The notes below the pieces were generated by a model. It was not told where the DNA came from. It did not search any database and saw nothing but the letters and a program-made list of their open reading frames with translations. From positions 62,001 to 126,000 of the forward strand of contig NZ_JHYI01000010.1 in the NCBI RefSeq assembly GCF_000621445.1: a DNA stretch of 64,000 nt, in the 5' to 3' direction. Below, piece after piece: positions 18,737-27,232 of this stretch (position 1 is the stretch's first letter; the number at the start of each line of letters is the position of its first letter). This stretch comes from Alkalihalobacillus bogoriensis ATCC BAA-922 (GTDB taxonomy: Bacteria; Bacillota; Bacilli; Bacillales; Bacillaceae_F). Both the position numbers and the translations under genes were made by a program.

Positions 18737-18916
18737 TTGAGCGACTGTTTTCTAGCGTTATTAATCACTAAATGTGAACGTTTGTTCGAATGAATTTTCT
18801 TTTTTTCACGAGTTAGCCATCACTTTCTTCTCCGTTTACTTTAAAAAAGACCAAGAAAAAGATAAAGTATAGGTAAGAATGTTATGATGCTTGGAGTAAA
18901 AGGAGAGAAATATAGT

Positions 18917-20185
18917 ATGGAAGAGAGAAAACCAATTGATGTAGAACAAGCGATACATAAAATTATGGAACGAACGAAACAAGGTGAAACAGAAATGGTT
19001 TCAATAGATGAGGCAATGGGGCGATATTTAGCTGAAGATGTTGTCGCAGATCATCCTGTCCCTTCTTTTGACCGCTCTTCGTTTGATGGTTTTGCAATTA
19101 TTGCAGAAGAGACAACGAATGCTTCTTTTCAAGAGCCAATCTCATGTAAAGTTGTTGGCAGGATTGGTGCGGGTGATGTGACAGATACAATCGTTCAAAA
19201 AGGTGAAGCGATTCGAATTATGACAGGTGCACAAATGCCAAAAGGGGCAAATGCCATAGTTGCGTTAGAAATTGCAAAAGAAGAGCAAAAAAACGATGAA
19301 ACATGGATTACCGTCAATCGTCCGATTGAAAAAGGGACAAATGTTGCGTTTGTCGGTGAAGACATTCAAAAAGATGTAGTTATCGTTCATAAAGGACGCC
19401 GAATAGCTGCAGGTGAGTTATCGATATTGGCGACGTTTGGATATGCCAAAGTGAAAGTATATAAACGTCCAGTAATCGGTGTTTTCGTTACAGGAACAGA
19501 GTTATTATCAGTGGATGAGCCATTAGTACCAGGGAAAATAAGAAATAGTAATTCATACATGTTGCTCGGTCAAATCGTAAGCGTAGGAGCGATCCCGAAG
19601 TATTATGGGATATTGCCAGATGATTATGAATTATGTTACACGTCTGTTGTTCAAGCTCTTGAAGAAGTGGATTACCTTGTGACGACAGGAGGCGCCTCTG
19701 TCGGTGATTTTGATTTTGTCCAAGATATTTTACGTGAGCTACAGGCAACAGTTTTATTTAATAAAGTAGCGATGCGACCAGGTAGTGTAACAACGGTAGC
19801 GACATGGAAAGAGAAATGGATTTTTGGATTGTCTGGAAACCCGGCCGCTTGTTATGTCGGTTTTGAACTTTTTGCAAGACCTGTTTTAAAAACAGCGTTA
19901 GGAGCTGAAATGGTGCATTTGCCTCGCTCAAAGGCAATATTAGAGCATGACATTACGATGGGTAACCCATTTGCGCGTTTTACAAGAGCAAAAGCTGAGA
20001 TTCGCGGCAGTGATATTTTTGTTTCTTCAGTCGGACGAGATAAATCAGATATTATTTCTGCTTTAGTCGAAGCTAACGCCTTTTTATTCATTCCAGCTAG
20101 AACAAAATCTATAAGCAAAGGTGAAGAAGTGACGATATTGTGGTTAGAACAAGGATTGGAAAGAGCAATTGAACAATCACAGTAA
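18917..20185 (+). CDS. moeA: MoeA-family molybdopterin metal-insertion protein (copy 3)
   Basis: Third MoeA paralogue in 5 kb. It has the usual blocks PSFDRSSFDGFAI, TTGGASVGDFDF and GLSGNPAAC. Unlike copies 1 and 2, its binding loop reads MRPGSVTTVA rather than PGKP. This form is like MoeA of ordinary molybdenum-using Bacillus, so this copy is probably the molybdenum enzyme (inference). The start ATG 18917 follows AAAGGAGAG. An upstream ATG at 18884 lacks a good site. It begins a tight operon moeA-moaE-moaD-ThiF-like with 18-, -8- and -1-base junctions. A 130-base gap before it marks a separate promoter from copies 1 and 2. Confidence 0.9.
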   Translation: MEERKPIDVEQAIHKIMERTKQGETEMVSIDEAMGRYLAEDVVADHPVPSFDRSSFDGFAIIAEETTNASFQEPISCKVVGRIGAGDVTDTIVQKGEAIRIMTGAQMPKGANAIVALEIAKEEQKNDETWITVNRPIEKGTNVAFVGEDIQKDVVIVHKGRRIAAGELSILATFGYAKVKVYKRPVIGVFVTGTELLSVDEPLVPGKIRNSNSYMLLGQIVSVGAIPKYYGILPDDYELCYTSVVQALEEVDYLVTTGGASVGDFDFVQDILRELQATVLFNKVAMRPGSVTTVATWKEKWIFGLSGNPAACYVGFELFARPVLKTALGAEMVHLPRSKAILEHDITMGNPFARFTRAKAEIRGSDIFVSSVGRDKSDIISALVEANAFLFIPARTKSISKGEEVTILWLEQGLERAIEQSQ

Positions 20186-20203
20186 ACAGAGGAGACTTAG
20201 TAA

Positions 20204-20668
20204 ATGGAAAACTTTTTAATAACGGATGAACCGATAATCATTGATGATGTCGTTCAAAAAGTGGCAGACCGAAATGCCGGAGCGATTAATACGTTTATTG
20301 GAACGGTTAGAGAATTAACAAAAGGAAAGAAAACATTATATTTGCAATACGAAGCATATGTACCAATGGCAGAAAAAAAACTAGCACAAATTGGCGAAGA
20401 AATTCAACAAAAATGGCCGGAAGCGAAAACGGCTATTACGCATCGAATTGGCCGATTAGATATTAGTGAAATTGCCGTTGTTATTGCTGTATCAACCCCG
20501 CACCGTGCGGATTCTTTTGAAGCATCAAGATATGCGATTGAACGAATCAAAGAAATTGTTCCTATCTGGAAAAAAGAACATTGGGAAGATGGAGAAATGT
20601 GGATTGGAGATCAAAAAGAACAAGTAGCCTATCCTAGCGGGAAGCCAGAGGAGTTGAAACATGATTAA
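20204..20668 (+). CDS. moaE: Molybdopterin synthase catalytic subunit MoaE
   Basis: Large subunit of molybdopterin synthase. It transfers sulfur from MoaD thiocarboxylate to precursor Z to make the dithiolene. The family signatures are clear: GAINTFIGTVRELTKG, QYEAYVPMAEKKL, HRIGRLDISEIAVVIAVSTPHR, and the catalytic PIWKKEHWEDGE with its Lys. The full length is 154 aa. Its stop overlaps the start of moaD by eight bases, a normal coupling for the two synthase subunits. It is the only MoaE in the window, so both MoaD proteins would have to share it unless another is coded elsewhere. Confidence 0.95.
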   Translation: MENFLITDEPIIIDDVVQKVADRNAGAINTFIGTVRELTKGKKTLYLQYEAYVPMAEKKLAQIGEEIQQKWPEAKTAITHRIGRLDISEIAVVIAVSTPHRADSFEASRYAIERIKEIVPIWKKEHWEDGEMWIGDQKEQVAYPSGKPEELKHD

Positions 20669-20900
20669 CGTATTATTTTTTGCCGGATTAGCAGAAAAAA
20701 CAGGACAGCATGAAGTGGAGATTGCCGGTGTCGACATGACAGTGAATGATGTAATCGAACAAATTACGAAACAATTCCCTGCAATTGAAGCAGAACTTGC
20801 GAATTCAATGATTGCTGTAAATGAAGAATTAGTAGAACGAACTACCATTGTTAAAGAAAATGATACGGTTGCCTTTATCCCTCCTGTTAGCGGAGGATAA
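20661..20900 (+). CDS. moaD: MoaD sulfur carrier (copy 2)
   Basis: 79-residue small subunit of molybdopterin synthase. It has the beta-grasp pattern NVLFFAGLAEKTG and VAVNEE-type turn region, ending FIPPVSGG with the functional diglycine. Overlap with moaE upstream and one-base overlap (TAATG) with the downstream E1-like gene show a single operon. It is more typical of Bacillus MoaD than copy 1. Confidence 0.93.
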   Translation: MINVLFFAGLAEKTGQHEVEIAGVDMTVNDVIEQITKQFPAIEAELANSMIAVNEELVERTTIVKENDTVAFIPPVSGG

Positions 20901-21637
20901 TGTCCATGATTGAACGATACTCCCGGCAAGTATTCTATCGTCATATTGGTGAAGAGGGACAACGAAAGATTTGTCATAGTCATGTTGCGATTATTGGTTT
21001 AGGTTCGACCGGTTCTGTTGTGGCCAATCATCTAGCTAGAGCTGGAGTTGGTCGAATCACACTTTTTGATCCTGATTACGTGCGACCAATAGATTTACAA
21101 CATAATTTGCTATTTAGCAAAGAAGATGTTCAGAACCGGCAATTAAAAGTAGTTTCCGCCAAACATAGCCTTAGCATGATTAACTCTACAATTTCGATTA
21201 AAGGCATTGAATCAAAGCTTTCCATCGAAACTTTACTTCATGAAGCTGATGATGTCTCCATACTTGTAGTTGGAAACACGAATCCAGAAGTTATTTGCGT
21301 TAGTAATGAATTTTGTTTTCTAAAGAATATTCCGTTAGTATTTGGGGGGATTATCGATGGGAAAGGCAGGAAAATGACTATTTTTCCCGGAGAAACGACT
21401 TGTCTTAATTGTGTACTTCATGAGTATCAGTGGAACGACTCGAAACAAAATGACTTTGTAACTTCAGATCTTATCGGGTCGTATCAAGCGATGGATGTTA
21501 TTAAGTTCTTAGTTGAAAAAAATGCTGTTATTCGGAAACAGATTTTAACAATAGACCCTCTCAATAATATTCATGAAGAAATGTCCATTAATGAACTACA
21601 AGATCGGTGCGTAGATTGTGCATCAAAACATGGTTAA
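20900..21637 (+). CDS. ThiF/MoeB-family E1-like protein lacking catalytic residues
   Basis: A 245-residue member of the E1-like superfamily placed where moeB would be expected. The nucleotide loop GLGSTG (33-38) and both zinc-site pairs (CLNC and CVDC) are kept. However, the conserved NLQRQ reads DLQHN (Arg to His68, Gln to Asn69). The catalytic DATDN reads VGNTN (Asp to Thr127). The Cys-containing stretch equivalent to GETCDTVGVLGP is absent. Adenylation is therefore doubtful. It could be a scaffold or a partner subunit for the intact E1 at 11666-12643 or for MoaD. The reading frame is intact and tightly coupled, arguing against a pseudogene. Confidence 0.8.
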   Translation: MSMIERYSRQVFYRHIGEEGQRKICHSHVAIIGLGSTGSVVANHLARAGVGRITLFDPDYVRPIDLQHNLLFSKEDVQNRQLKVVSAKHSLSMINSTISIKGIESKLSIETLLHEADDVSILVVGNTNPEVICVSNEFCFLKNIPLVFGGIIDGKGRKMTIFPGETTCLNCVLHEYQWNDSKQNDFVTSDLIGSYQAMDVIKFLVEKNAVIRKQILTIDPLNNIHEEMSINELQDRCVDCASKHG

Positions 21638-21962
21638 TAGTATAACTCAACTTTCGCGGGCTAAAATGGGCAGGGTAGATCTTGATGTAGTGTATCTTTC
21701 TACTCCTTCTGATTCTCATTTAGACTACAATAAACGCCTTTGAATGTTTTTTACATTAAAAAGGCGTTATTGTATATTCTCTTAACGACAGTTCAGAAGG
21801 GCTTTATTCTTGGCACCTATTGAACTTAATTTAAGATAAAGAAAATTCGACTATAGTGAAAGTTTCAATCGTAATTTTTTGAGACATGACCCTATGTGAA
21901 TCAATACTTTTAAATCTTCAAGACATCGATTCAATTGAAAAACCGAATGGGAAAGACCTCAT
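21638..21962. other. Intergenic stretch between convergent genes
   Basis: 325 bases without a gene. It holds a hairpin AACGCCTTT/AAAGGCGTT (21732-21769), a plausible terminator of the moeA-moaE-moaD operon. Nothing else recognisable. Confidence 0.6.
21732..21769 (+). terminator. Probable terminator of the moeA-moaE-moaD operon
   Basis: Nine-base-pair stem AACGCCTTT/AAAGGCGTT with a T-rich loop. The run after it (ATTGTATATTCT) is only moderately T-rich. Confidence 0.55.
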
Positions 21963-23434
21963 TTATTCCTTTGGATTAATGACAATTTCTACTCTACGGT
22001 TTCGTTCTTGTCCTTCTTTATCCTCATTCGAAGCAATTGGTTTAGTTAGTCCATACCCTTTGGTTGTCATAGAAAGATGGCTCAAGTCCCCATACTCATT
22101 TAAATAGGCTTCCACAGTAGCTGCTCTTTGCTCTGATAGATCCATATTGTAATTGGGATCTCCTTGGTTATCGGTATGACCATTAATTTCAATTACTGTA
22201 CCTTTATCAAGTCCTTGTAGGAGTTCAATCAGTTCGTTTAGAACATCCTGTGCTTCTTGCTTTAATTCACTTTTATCAAAGCCAAAAAGAACATCATCTG
22301 GCACTTGTACTTTAACTTCTTCATCTTCCGTTGTAATTTCAGCTTCATTTGGCACATTTATTTGTGGTAACTCTGGCGCAAAAGTAATTTCAATTTTTTG
22401 TGCACCATCTTCATGTGCGACCACATAGTCTCCTGATAAGTGTTCAAAATTTTCACCGTAGACTTCACGCACAGTGTTCCTAGGATTGTGTTGAAAATCC
22501 CCTCTGCTATGGATATAAATAAAGCCTTCTTCTGTGATATCCCGATACGCTACTCGAAGTAAGAATGTTCCATCAGGAAGAACGAATGTTAGATTTCTAA
22601 AAGTATCTTGAGGTTGAAGTCTAGTTGGATTAGAATAATAACCACCTTCTAGTTTTGTACCTTCCAATAAGTTTGATTTGCCTTTAACATAAAAAAAACG
22701 GTGGTCGTTTGTAATGTCAATGTCAATCCAAATTTCGGTTTCTCCATAATCATCAGGTAAAGGCTCCCAATTTGGAGCTGTTATTTCATATTCTGTAACA
22801 TCGTCCCCAATAAAAACATGTACTGGCGCATATATTCTTTGCATGACACCATTCCTATATTGATATTGATGTACAAAAGGACCAGTGAAGTTCTCTCCAT
22901 ATTCACCGTAAACAGCTAATATTTCATCGTCTTGACGACTACCGCTACGCGTATGAACTTCAACTAATACTTCAATATCACTTTGGTCATATACTTCCAG
23001 AAAGTCTCGATGAGAAAATTCGGAAAAAAGAAAGTTCATCGCAAATGTACCATCAGCATTTACCGTAGTGAGTTCGTGTTTATTTGTTCTTGTAGACCCT
23101 CTTTTTGTATCAGAAAAAGGACTATGAAACAACCTCCCCATCAAAACGGTTCCTTCTTAAGATTGGTAGTACCTTGTACACGAATACGGTCTTCTTCAAT
23201 GAAAACTTTGCCTTCGAGTGATATCTCTTCATCTATCACTTCTTTAGATTCATTCTCAAGAGCTTCCATTACAACTGTTCCCTCATCGTCAGCGGTAATC
23301 TCTTCCACTATCTTTTCCACAGTTTGCTCCTGTTCAGTTGTAGCAACAATGTTTTCATTATCACTTGAGCAAGCAACTAAAAGGCTAGTAAAAAATACGA
23401 GGTACATACAAAAACAAGTCTGACTATTTAACAT
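21963..23434 (-). pseudogene. OmpA-domain lipoprotein, split by a frameshift
   Basis: Two overlapping frames make one protein. The first (23434-23141) starts with a lipoprotein signal ending LVACSS and an acidic linker, and runs to IRVQGTTNL before stopping. The second frame continues EGTVLMGRLFHSPF through a long beta-rich region to a C-terminal OmpA peptidoglycan-binding domain (FDKSELKQEAQ, INGHTDNQGDPNYN, LSEQRAATVEAYL, ERNRRVEIVI). Adding one A to the AA at 23157-23158 would join them as TTNLKEGTVLMG, so a single A deletion explains the break. The start has AGGAGG spaced five bases. The intact protein would be a surface lipoprotein that grips the wall. The rest of the domain is intact, so decay is recent or the base is a sequencing error. 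Confidence 0.8.
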
Positions 23435-23453
23435 TTCATCCTCCTAAACATTC

Positions 23454-23537
23454 TTATTCATTGTTATTTTTAGTAATAACAATCTCTACTAGTCGGTTCT
23501 GTTCGTGCTCTTTAAACCTTTTGGTAAATTCAACCAT
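23454..23537 (-). pseudogene. Remnant of an OmpA-domain C-terminus
   Basis: A 27-codon frame ending EHEQNRLVEIVITKN then stop. This closely mirrors the last residues of the neighbouring OmpA lipoprotein (QERNRRVEIVINPKE). No upstream OmpA sequence is found in this frame. It is best read as the 3' scrap of a second, tandem OmpA-type gene. Confidence 0.45.
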
Positions 23538-23794
23538 ATTGATTATACACAATAATTATTATAAAAAAATCAATACTCTTGATAAAGATAAATTCCATTC
23601 AAAAGACCTAACGGACTGCATTTCATTAGAATTAATGAAGTTTTCTTTGTAATACAAGTTGATAGGACTATTGTTCGTATTCAACTTTCAGAGTTCAAAA
23701 TGAGTATTGTAGTTTCAGTGTTTCGCAAGTGTTTTCTTAGCAATAATATACGAATGTTGAAGATTTTTTAATATGTAGGAAAGCATAAAAATTT

Positions 23795-23842
23795 GGTATA
23801 GTATAACAGTGAATCTTAGAAAGTTCATTTTAGAAGAGCGAA
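23795..23842 (+). repeat. Dispersed post-terminator repeat, diverged left half
   Basis: Shares TTGGTATAG-type lead, TAACAGTGAATCTTAGAAAG and GAAGGCT with the copies at 4698, 35188 and 38953, but lacks the ACGC/GCGT hairpin here. Confidence 0.4.
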
Positions 23843-23876
23843 GGCTTTCGCACCTGTGTGTTTCTCCTCAAGAAGA

Positions 23877-23915
23877 GCACTTATGGGTTCACTATCAAAA
23901 GTGGGCAGGGCTCCG
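23877..23915 (+). repeat. 39-bp direct repeat, copy 1
   Basis: Begins GCACTTATGGGTTCACTATC and ends GGGCAGGGCTCCG. The second copy at 24209-24247 differs at two positions. Confidence 0.8.
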
Positions 23916-24006
23916 ACCTTTGCTTGAAAAGAAAAGAGTCAAGTGACACATTCAACACTTGGGTCGGGTTTATTGCGGTTAGCGATTTTGTTGTTTATGA
24001 TAAGTA

Positions 24007-24187
24007 AGCGGCCATGAAAACCTTTATCTGTGAACATTGCTAGCGTTTTGGAATGTTGGTGGACACAGGAGCAGTTAATCATAATATATAGCTAGGGATA
24101 GAGTTGCATTTTCGTGAATAAGCGCGCCTGTGGCCGCTAAAAAACGGAAACCAGTATTATGTTCACAAATAACGGCTGCTCTGACCG
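24007..24187. repeat. Interleaved inverted motifs
   Basis: AGCGGCCA (24007-24014) matches inverted TGGCCGCT (24131-24138). TGTGAACAT (24029-24037) matches inverted ATGTTCACA (24159-24167). The order a, b, a', b' is crossing, so both pairings together would form a pseudoknot. Alternatively these are binding-site pairs. CGGCTGCTCTGACCG (24173-24187) has the CGG...CCG 15-bp outline of the four-box elements, 51 bases from a similar GC-rich box at 24122. Confidence 0.4.
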
Positions 24188-24208
24188 CAAAAATGAGACA
24201 TGGGATGT

Positions 24209-24247
24209 GCACTTATGGGTTCACTGTCAAAAGCGGGCAGGGCTCCG
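24209..24247 (+). repeat. 39-bp direct repeat, copy 2
   Basis: Second copy of the repeat at 23877-23915. It is followed directly by the right half of the post-terminator repeat (GGCGCTCCGCGTTTTTT, 24248-24276). Confidence 0.8.
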
Positions 24248-24428
24248 CACGAAAAGGCGCTCCGCGTTTTTTTTAGGAACTTAATTGATAGAAGACATGT
24301 CCGTGATACCGAAGATATTACAATGAATATTTAAGATTAGAAAGTTGAGTTATACTAAAAAGACGAACAGGAAGTACGTCTTTTTTAGCGAGAATGGTAT
24401 ATAGTAAACGGTTTAAGGGGTTGTGATC

Positions 24429-24737
24429 GTGTTGGTACAACAAATTAAATTAAATGAAAAAGTAATCAATGCCACGCAATATAATTATGAGAAAAAAGAT
24501 AATCGAATCACAATTTCGTTTGGGTTTGATGTGAAAAGTGAAGACTATCACGATGTCACAACATTGTTGTATGAACAGACGTTTGATGTTTATCTTATAG
24601 AAGAAAATATTAGTTTCCGAGGGTCAATTATTCAATACTCTACATCACTGACTAATTTATATAAATCCGGTGAAATCGGGAAGTTTACTTTATGTTTACA
24701 GGAAGCACCAACTGAAGAGGCGGAGGACAAATTGTGA
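24429..24737 (+). CDS. ykvR: YkvR-like DUF3219 protein
   Basis: A cytoplasmic protein of unknown function, about 100 residues, found in Bacillus. Matching features are YHDVTTLLYEQTFDV, FRGSIIQYSTSLTNLY and the short C-terminal acidic tail, which correspond well to B. subtilis YkvR. AAGGGG at 24415-24420 is eight bases before GTG 24429. The in-frame GTG at 24423 is too close to it. The stop overlaps the GTG of the downstream monooxygenase by four bases (GTGA), so they are one operon. Confidence 0.8.
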   Translation: MLVQQIKLNEKVINATQYNYEKKDNRITISFGFDVKSEDYHDVTTLLYEQTFDVYLIEENISFRGSIIQYSTSLTNLYKSGEIGKFTLCLQEAPTEEAEDKL

Positions 24738-25675
24738 AGCTAAGTATATTAGATCAATGTCCCATTTTTGATCGACAAACTGCGAAAGATGCGTTGTATG
24801 AAGCGTGTAAGCTAGCGCAACAAGCAGAACAATTAGGGTATGCAAGGTATTGGGTCGCGGAACATCATGATTTACGTGGATTAGCCTGTCCGGCTCCTGA
24901 AGTCTTGTTAGCCTTTATCGGAGCTCATACATCAAAAATTCGCATCGGAGCAGGGGCGATTTTATTACCTCATTATAAACCTTATAAAGTTGCTGAGCTT
25001 TTTAATATGTTAGCCACGCTTTTTCCGAATCGAATCGACCTTGGAATTGGTCGTGCTCCTGGTGGCTCAGCAGAAGCAACAAATGCTTTATCGGACCGAT
25101 TTTTACAACAAGTATGGGACATGCCTAAACTCATAACTGAACTTCTTCTTTTTTTGGACAATGAGGCATTTGCTGAACATGATTATTCCAGTTTGTCAGC
25201 ATCTCCTGTTCCCGATATTTCACCTGTTCCATGGCTATTAGGGACTAGTAAAAAGAGTGCGATATTAGCAGCTGAAAAAGGACTCGCATATAATTTCGGA
25301 TTATTTATGAGTGACAAGGACGTACAGGAATGTATTGAACTTTATAAAAATCGATTTCGACCAAGGAAAGAAGGGGAAAAACAACAACTCCTTTTAACGG
25401 TGTCCGTTATTTGTGCTCATACGAAAGCGGAAGCAGAAGCAATTGCGACGAGGTCGTTACAGTTTGCCTCGCAAAATGTGAACACAAGTCAAAAAGAGCT
25501 AGAAGCGAAAAAGGAAAAAATGGTGATTGGTGACCCGGTGTTTGTGAAAGAAAAACTACAAAAGCTAGTGGAACAATATCAAGCAGATGAAGTGATGATT
25601 GTGACGAATACAGATAATCCATTGGACCGATTACAGTCATTCCAATTGCTTGCTAACGAATGTTTTGTAAAATGA
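24734..25675 (+). CDS. Luciferase-like (LLM class) flavin monooxygenase
   Basis: A TIM-barrel flavin-dependent oxidoreductase of the bacterial luciferase-like superfamily, MsnO8-type subgroup. Clear blocks: LDQCPIFD start, RYWVAEHHDLRGLACPAPEVLL, IRIGAGAILLPHYKPYKVAELF, RIDLGIGRAPGG, VPWLLGTSKKSA and the C-terminal DEVMIVTN. Length 313 aa is normal. It couples by GTGA overlap to the YkvR gene. A second family member lies convergently at 25921-26919. Substrate cannot be told from sequence. Confidence 0.9.
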   Translation: MKLSILDQCPIFDRQTAKDALYEACKLAQQAEQLGYARYWVAEHHDLRGLACPAPEVLLAFIGAHTSKIRIGAGAILLPHYKPYKVAELFNMLATLFPNRIDLGIGRAPGGSAEATNALSDRFLQQVWDMPKLITELLLFLDNEAFAEHDYSSLSASPVPDISPVPWLLGTSKKSAILAAEKGLAYNFGLFMSDKDVQECIELYKNRFRPRKEGEKQQLLLTVSVICAHTKAEAEAIATRSLQFASQNVNTSQKELEAKKEKMVIGDPVFVKEKLQKLVEQYQADEVMIVTNTDNPLDRLQSFQLLANECFVK

Positions 25676-25691
25676 AAAGGGAGCATTCCCT

Positions 25692-25912
25692 TTGCTGCTC
25701 GGACATTTGTTCCGCAAATTTCACAAAAGACAATATTTTGTTAATGCTTACGGACATCTGTAGTTATGTCTACCAAATAGAGTGGTTTTCTCACTCTTTC
25801 TCGTCAAATAGCGGAACGTATGTCCGTAAAAACTAAAAAAGACACGTATTTCAATGAAATAGCGGAAAAAATGTCCGATAAGATTAAGTACACGACATCC
25901 ATTCCGCTATTC
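25692..25912. repeat. Four-box palindromic repeat element C plus an extra box
   Basis: 15-bp boxes at 25700-25714 and 25751-25765 (minus), 25812-25826 and 25863-25877 (plus), start-to-start spacing 51, 61 and 51. A fifth, minus-oriented box (CGACATCCATTCCG, 25893-25906) follows, close to the stop codon of the convergent gene. It lies between two convergent monooxygenase genes with no conventional terminator. Confidence 0.85.
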
Positions 25913-25920
25913 CTCTTTTC

Positions 25921-26919
25921 TTAAGACTTGAATATAGACGATACAATTTCGTAAGAACGAATCCGTTCAGTTTGGTCATACACATGGGTATTGATAATCA
26001 TTTCGTCTGCTTCGGTTTCATTCAAAAATTGTTGTAGCTTTGTTTTTACAGTTGACGCATCGCCAGCAACAGAATAAGTGAGCATCTTTTCTACTAACGT
26101 TTGTTCATGTACATTCCACACTGTATCCATCTGCTCAACAGGCGGTTGGAGTTTTCCAGATTTTCCACGAATGATATTTAAAAAGGCTTGCTCTTGGGAA
26201 GAAGCTAACCATTTTGCTTTTTCTCCTGTATCTGCAGCTATAACGTTCACACCAATCATGACATAAGGTTTGTCCAATACGTCAGATGGTCTGAAGTTAT
26301 CACGATATAATTGGAGTGCGGGAAGTAAATACTCTGGAGCAAAATGACTCGCAAACGCAAATGGTAGACCGAGTTGTCCCGCTAATCTTGCACTAAACCC
26401 ACTTGAACCTAATAACCAAATGGGGATCGATAGTCCTTCTCCTGGAATGGCACGAACACGTTTAGGTTCCGTACTGAAAAAATCTCGCAACTCTTCAAGT
26501 TGTTCTGGAAAATCACTACCGTCACTGCGATGGTTTCTTCGTAATGCATGTGCAGTAATTTGATCAGTACCTGGTGCACGTCCTAAACCTAAATCAATAC
26601 GTCCAGGATACATCGACTCCAATGTTCCAAATTGTTCTGCGATGACTAACGGCGCATGATTTGGTAACATAATCCCACCTGAGCCGACACGAATCTTTGA
26701 TGTTCCCCCAGCAATATAACCGATAACAACAGAAGTAGCCGAACTTGCGATGCCAGGCATATTGTGGTGTTCAGCAAGCCAATATCGATGATAACCCAAT
26801 TGATCAACCGCTTTTGCTAATTTCAAACTGTCTTGAAAAGAATCTGCCGCTGTATGACCTTCTAATATAGGAGCAAGGTCAAGTACGGAATATTTTGTTT
26901 GTTGTAATGTTTTATTCAT
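25921..26919 (-). CDS. Luciferase-like (LLM class) flavin monooxygenase, YceB-like
   Basis: Second luciferase-like TIM-barrel oxidoreductase, 332 aa, about as similar to the 24734 protein as family members usually are. Signatures: [78 protein letters not shown] and [11 protein letters not shown]. It has a good AGGAGG-type site ten bases upstream. A single gene, read towards the repeat element. The physiological substrate is unknown. Confidence 0.9.
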   Translation of the reverse strand: MNKTLQQTKYSVLDLAPILEGHTAADSFQDSLKLAKAVDQLGYHRYWLAEHHNMPGIASSATSVVIGYIAGGTSKIRVGSGGIMLPNHAPLVIAEQFGTLESMYPGRIDLGLGRAPGTDQITAHALRRNHRSDGSDFPEQLEELRDFFSTEPKRVRAIPGEGLSIPIWLLGSSGFSARLAGQLGLPFAFASHFAPEYLLPALQLYRDNFRPSDVLDKPYVMIGVNVIAADTGEKAKWLASSQEQAFLNIIRGKSGKLQPPVEQMDTVWNVHEQTLVEKMLTYSVAGDASTVKTKLQQFLNETEADEMIINTHVYDQTERIRSYEIVSSIFKS

Positions 26920-27091
26920 GAAAATCCTCCTTATGAAGGTAAGCCCTCAACATAGAAAGTAGTATAACAGGTTCTTGAAATCAACGCATAAATGATGCTT
27001 ATTAATTTTATCTTTTTACCTTTGCAGTATAACTTTATAGTTCATAATTTTTGATTGATTGGGGAGATTAACGGATAAGGAGGCGATAAAA

Positions 27092-27193
27092 ATGCTTACG
27101 CAATATTTGAACAAAATCATTCGTTTTGTTCGGTTACTACGATTCCAAATCATGAGCTTTTTATTCCTCTTTAGACTTAGTCCTAGTCGTTAG
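27092..27193 (+). CDS. Small basic hydrophobic protein (33 aa)
   Basis: An unusually well-presented tiny ORF. AAGGAGG (27077-27083) is eight bases before ATG 27092. The product begins MLTQYLNKIIRFVRLLRFQI and ends SFLFLFRLSPSR, with a stop directly before a perfect terminator. Its composition is one hydrophobic helix with five Arg and one Lys and no acidic residue. It looks like an amphipathic or membrane-bound peptide, a toxin-like or regulatory small protein. I recognise no family. Confidence 0.6.
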   Translation: MLTQYLNKIIRFVRLLRFQIMSFLFLFRLSPSR

Positions 27194-27201
27194 AAAAGTC
27201 G

Positions 27202-27232
27202 AATAACTGGACTCTTTACGAGTCCAGTTATT
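27202..27232. terminator. Bidirectional terminator
   Basis: AATAACTGGACTC pairs perfectly with GAGTCCAGTTATT (13 bp, 5-base loop). T-rich on the plus side and A-rich on the other, it serves the small ORF and the convergent DUF3231 gene, whose stop codon overlaps its edge. Confidence 0.88.

Larger units (their letters stand above)
23538..24428. other. Gene-free stretch rich in repeats
   Basis: About 890 bases without a convincing gene. It contains an imperfect 39-bp direct repeat (23877-23915 and 24209-24247). It also has two diverged halves of the post-terminator repeat (23795-23842, 24248-24276) and paired inverted motifs at 24007-24187. It may be the scar of a lost mobile or non-coding RNA element. 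Confidence 0.5.

Noticed and set aside
18776-18790. Word resembling a LexA/DinR box (TGAACGTTTGTTCG)
   Set aside because: It mismatches the consensus CGAACRNRYGTTYC at key positions, lies 130 bases before a molybdopterin gene, and no DNA-repair gene follows.
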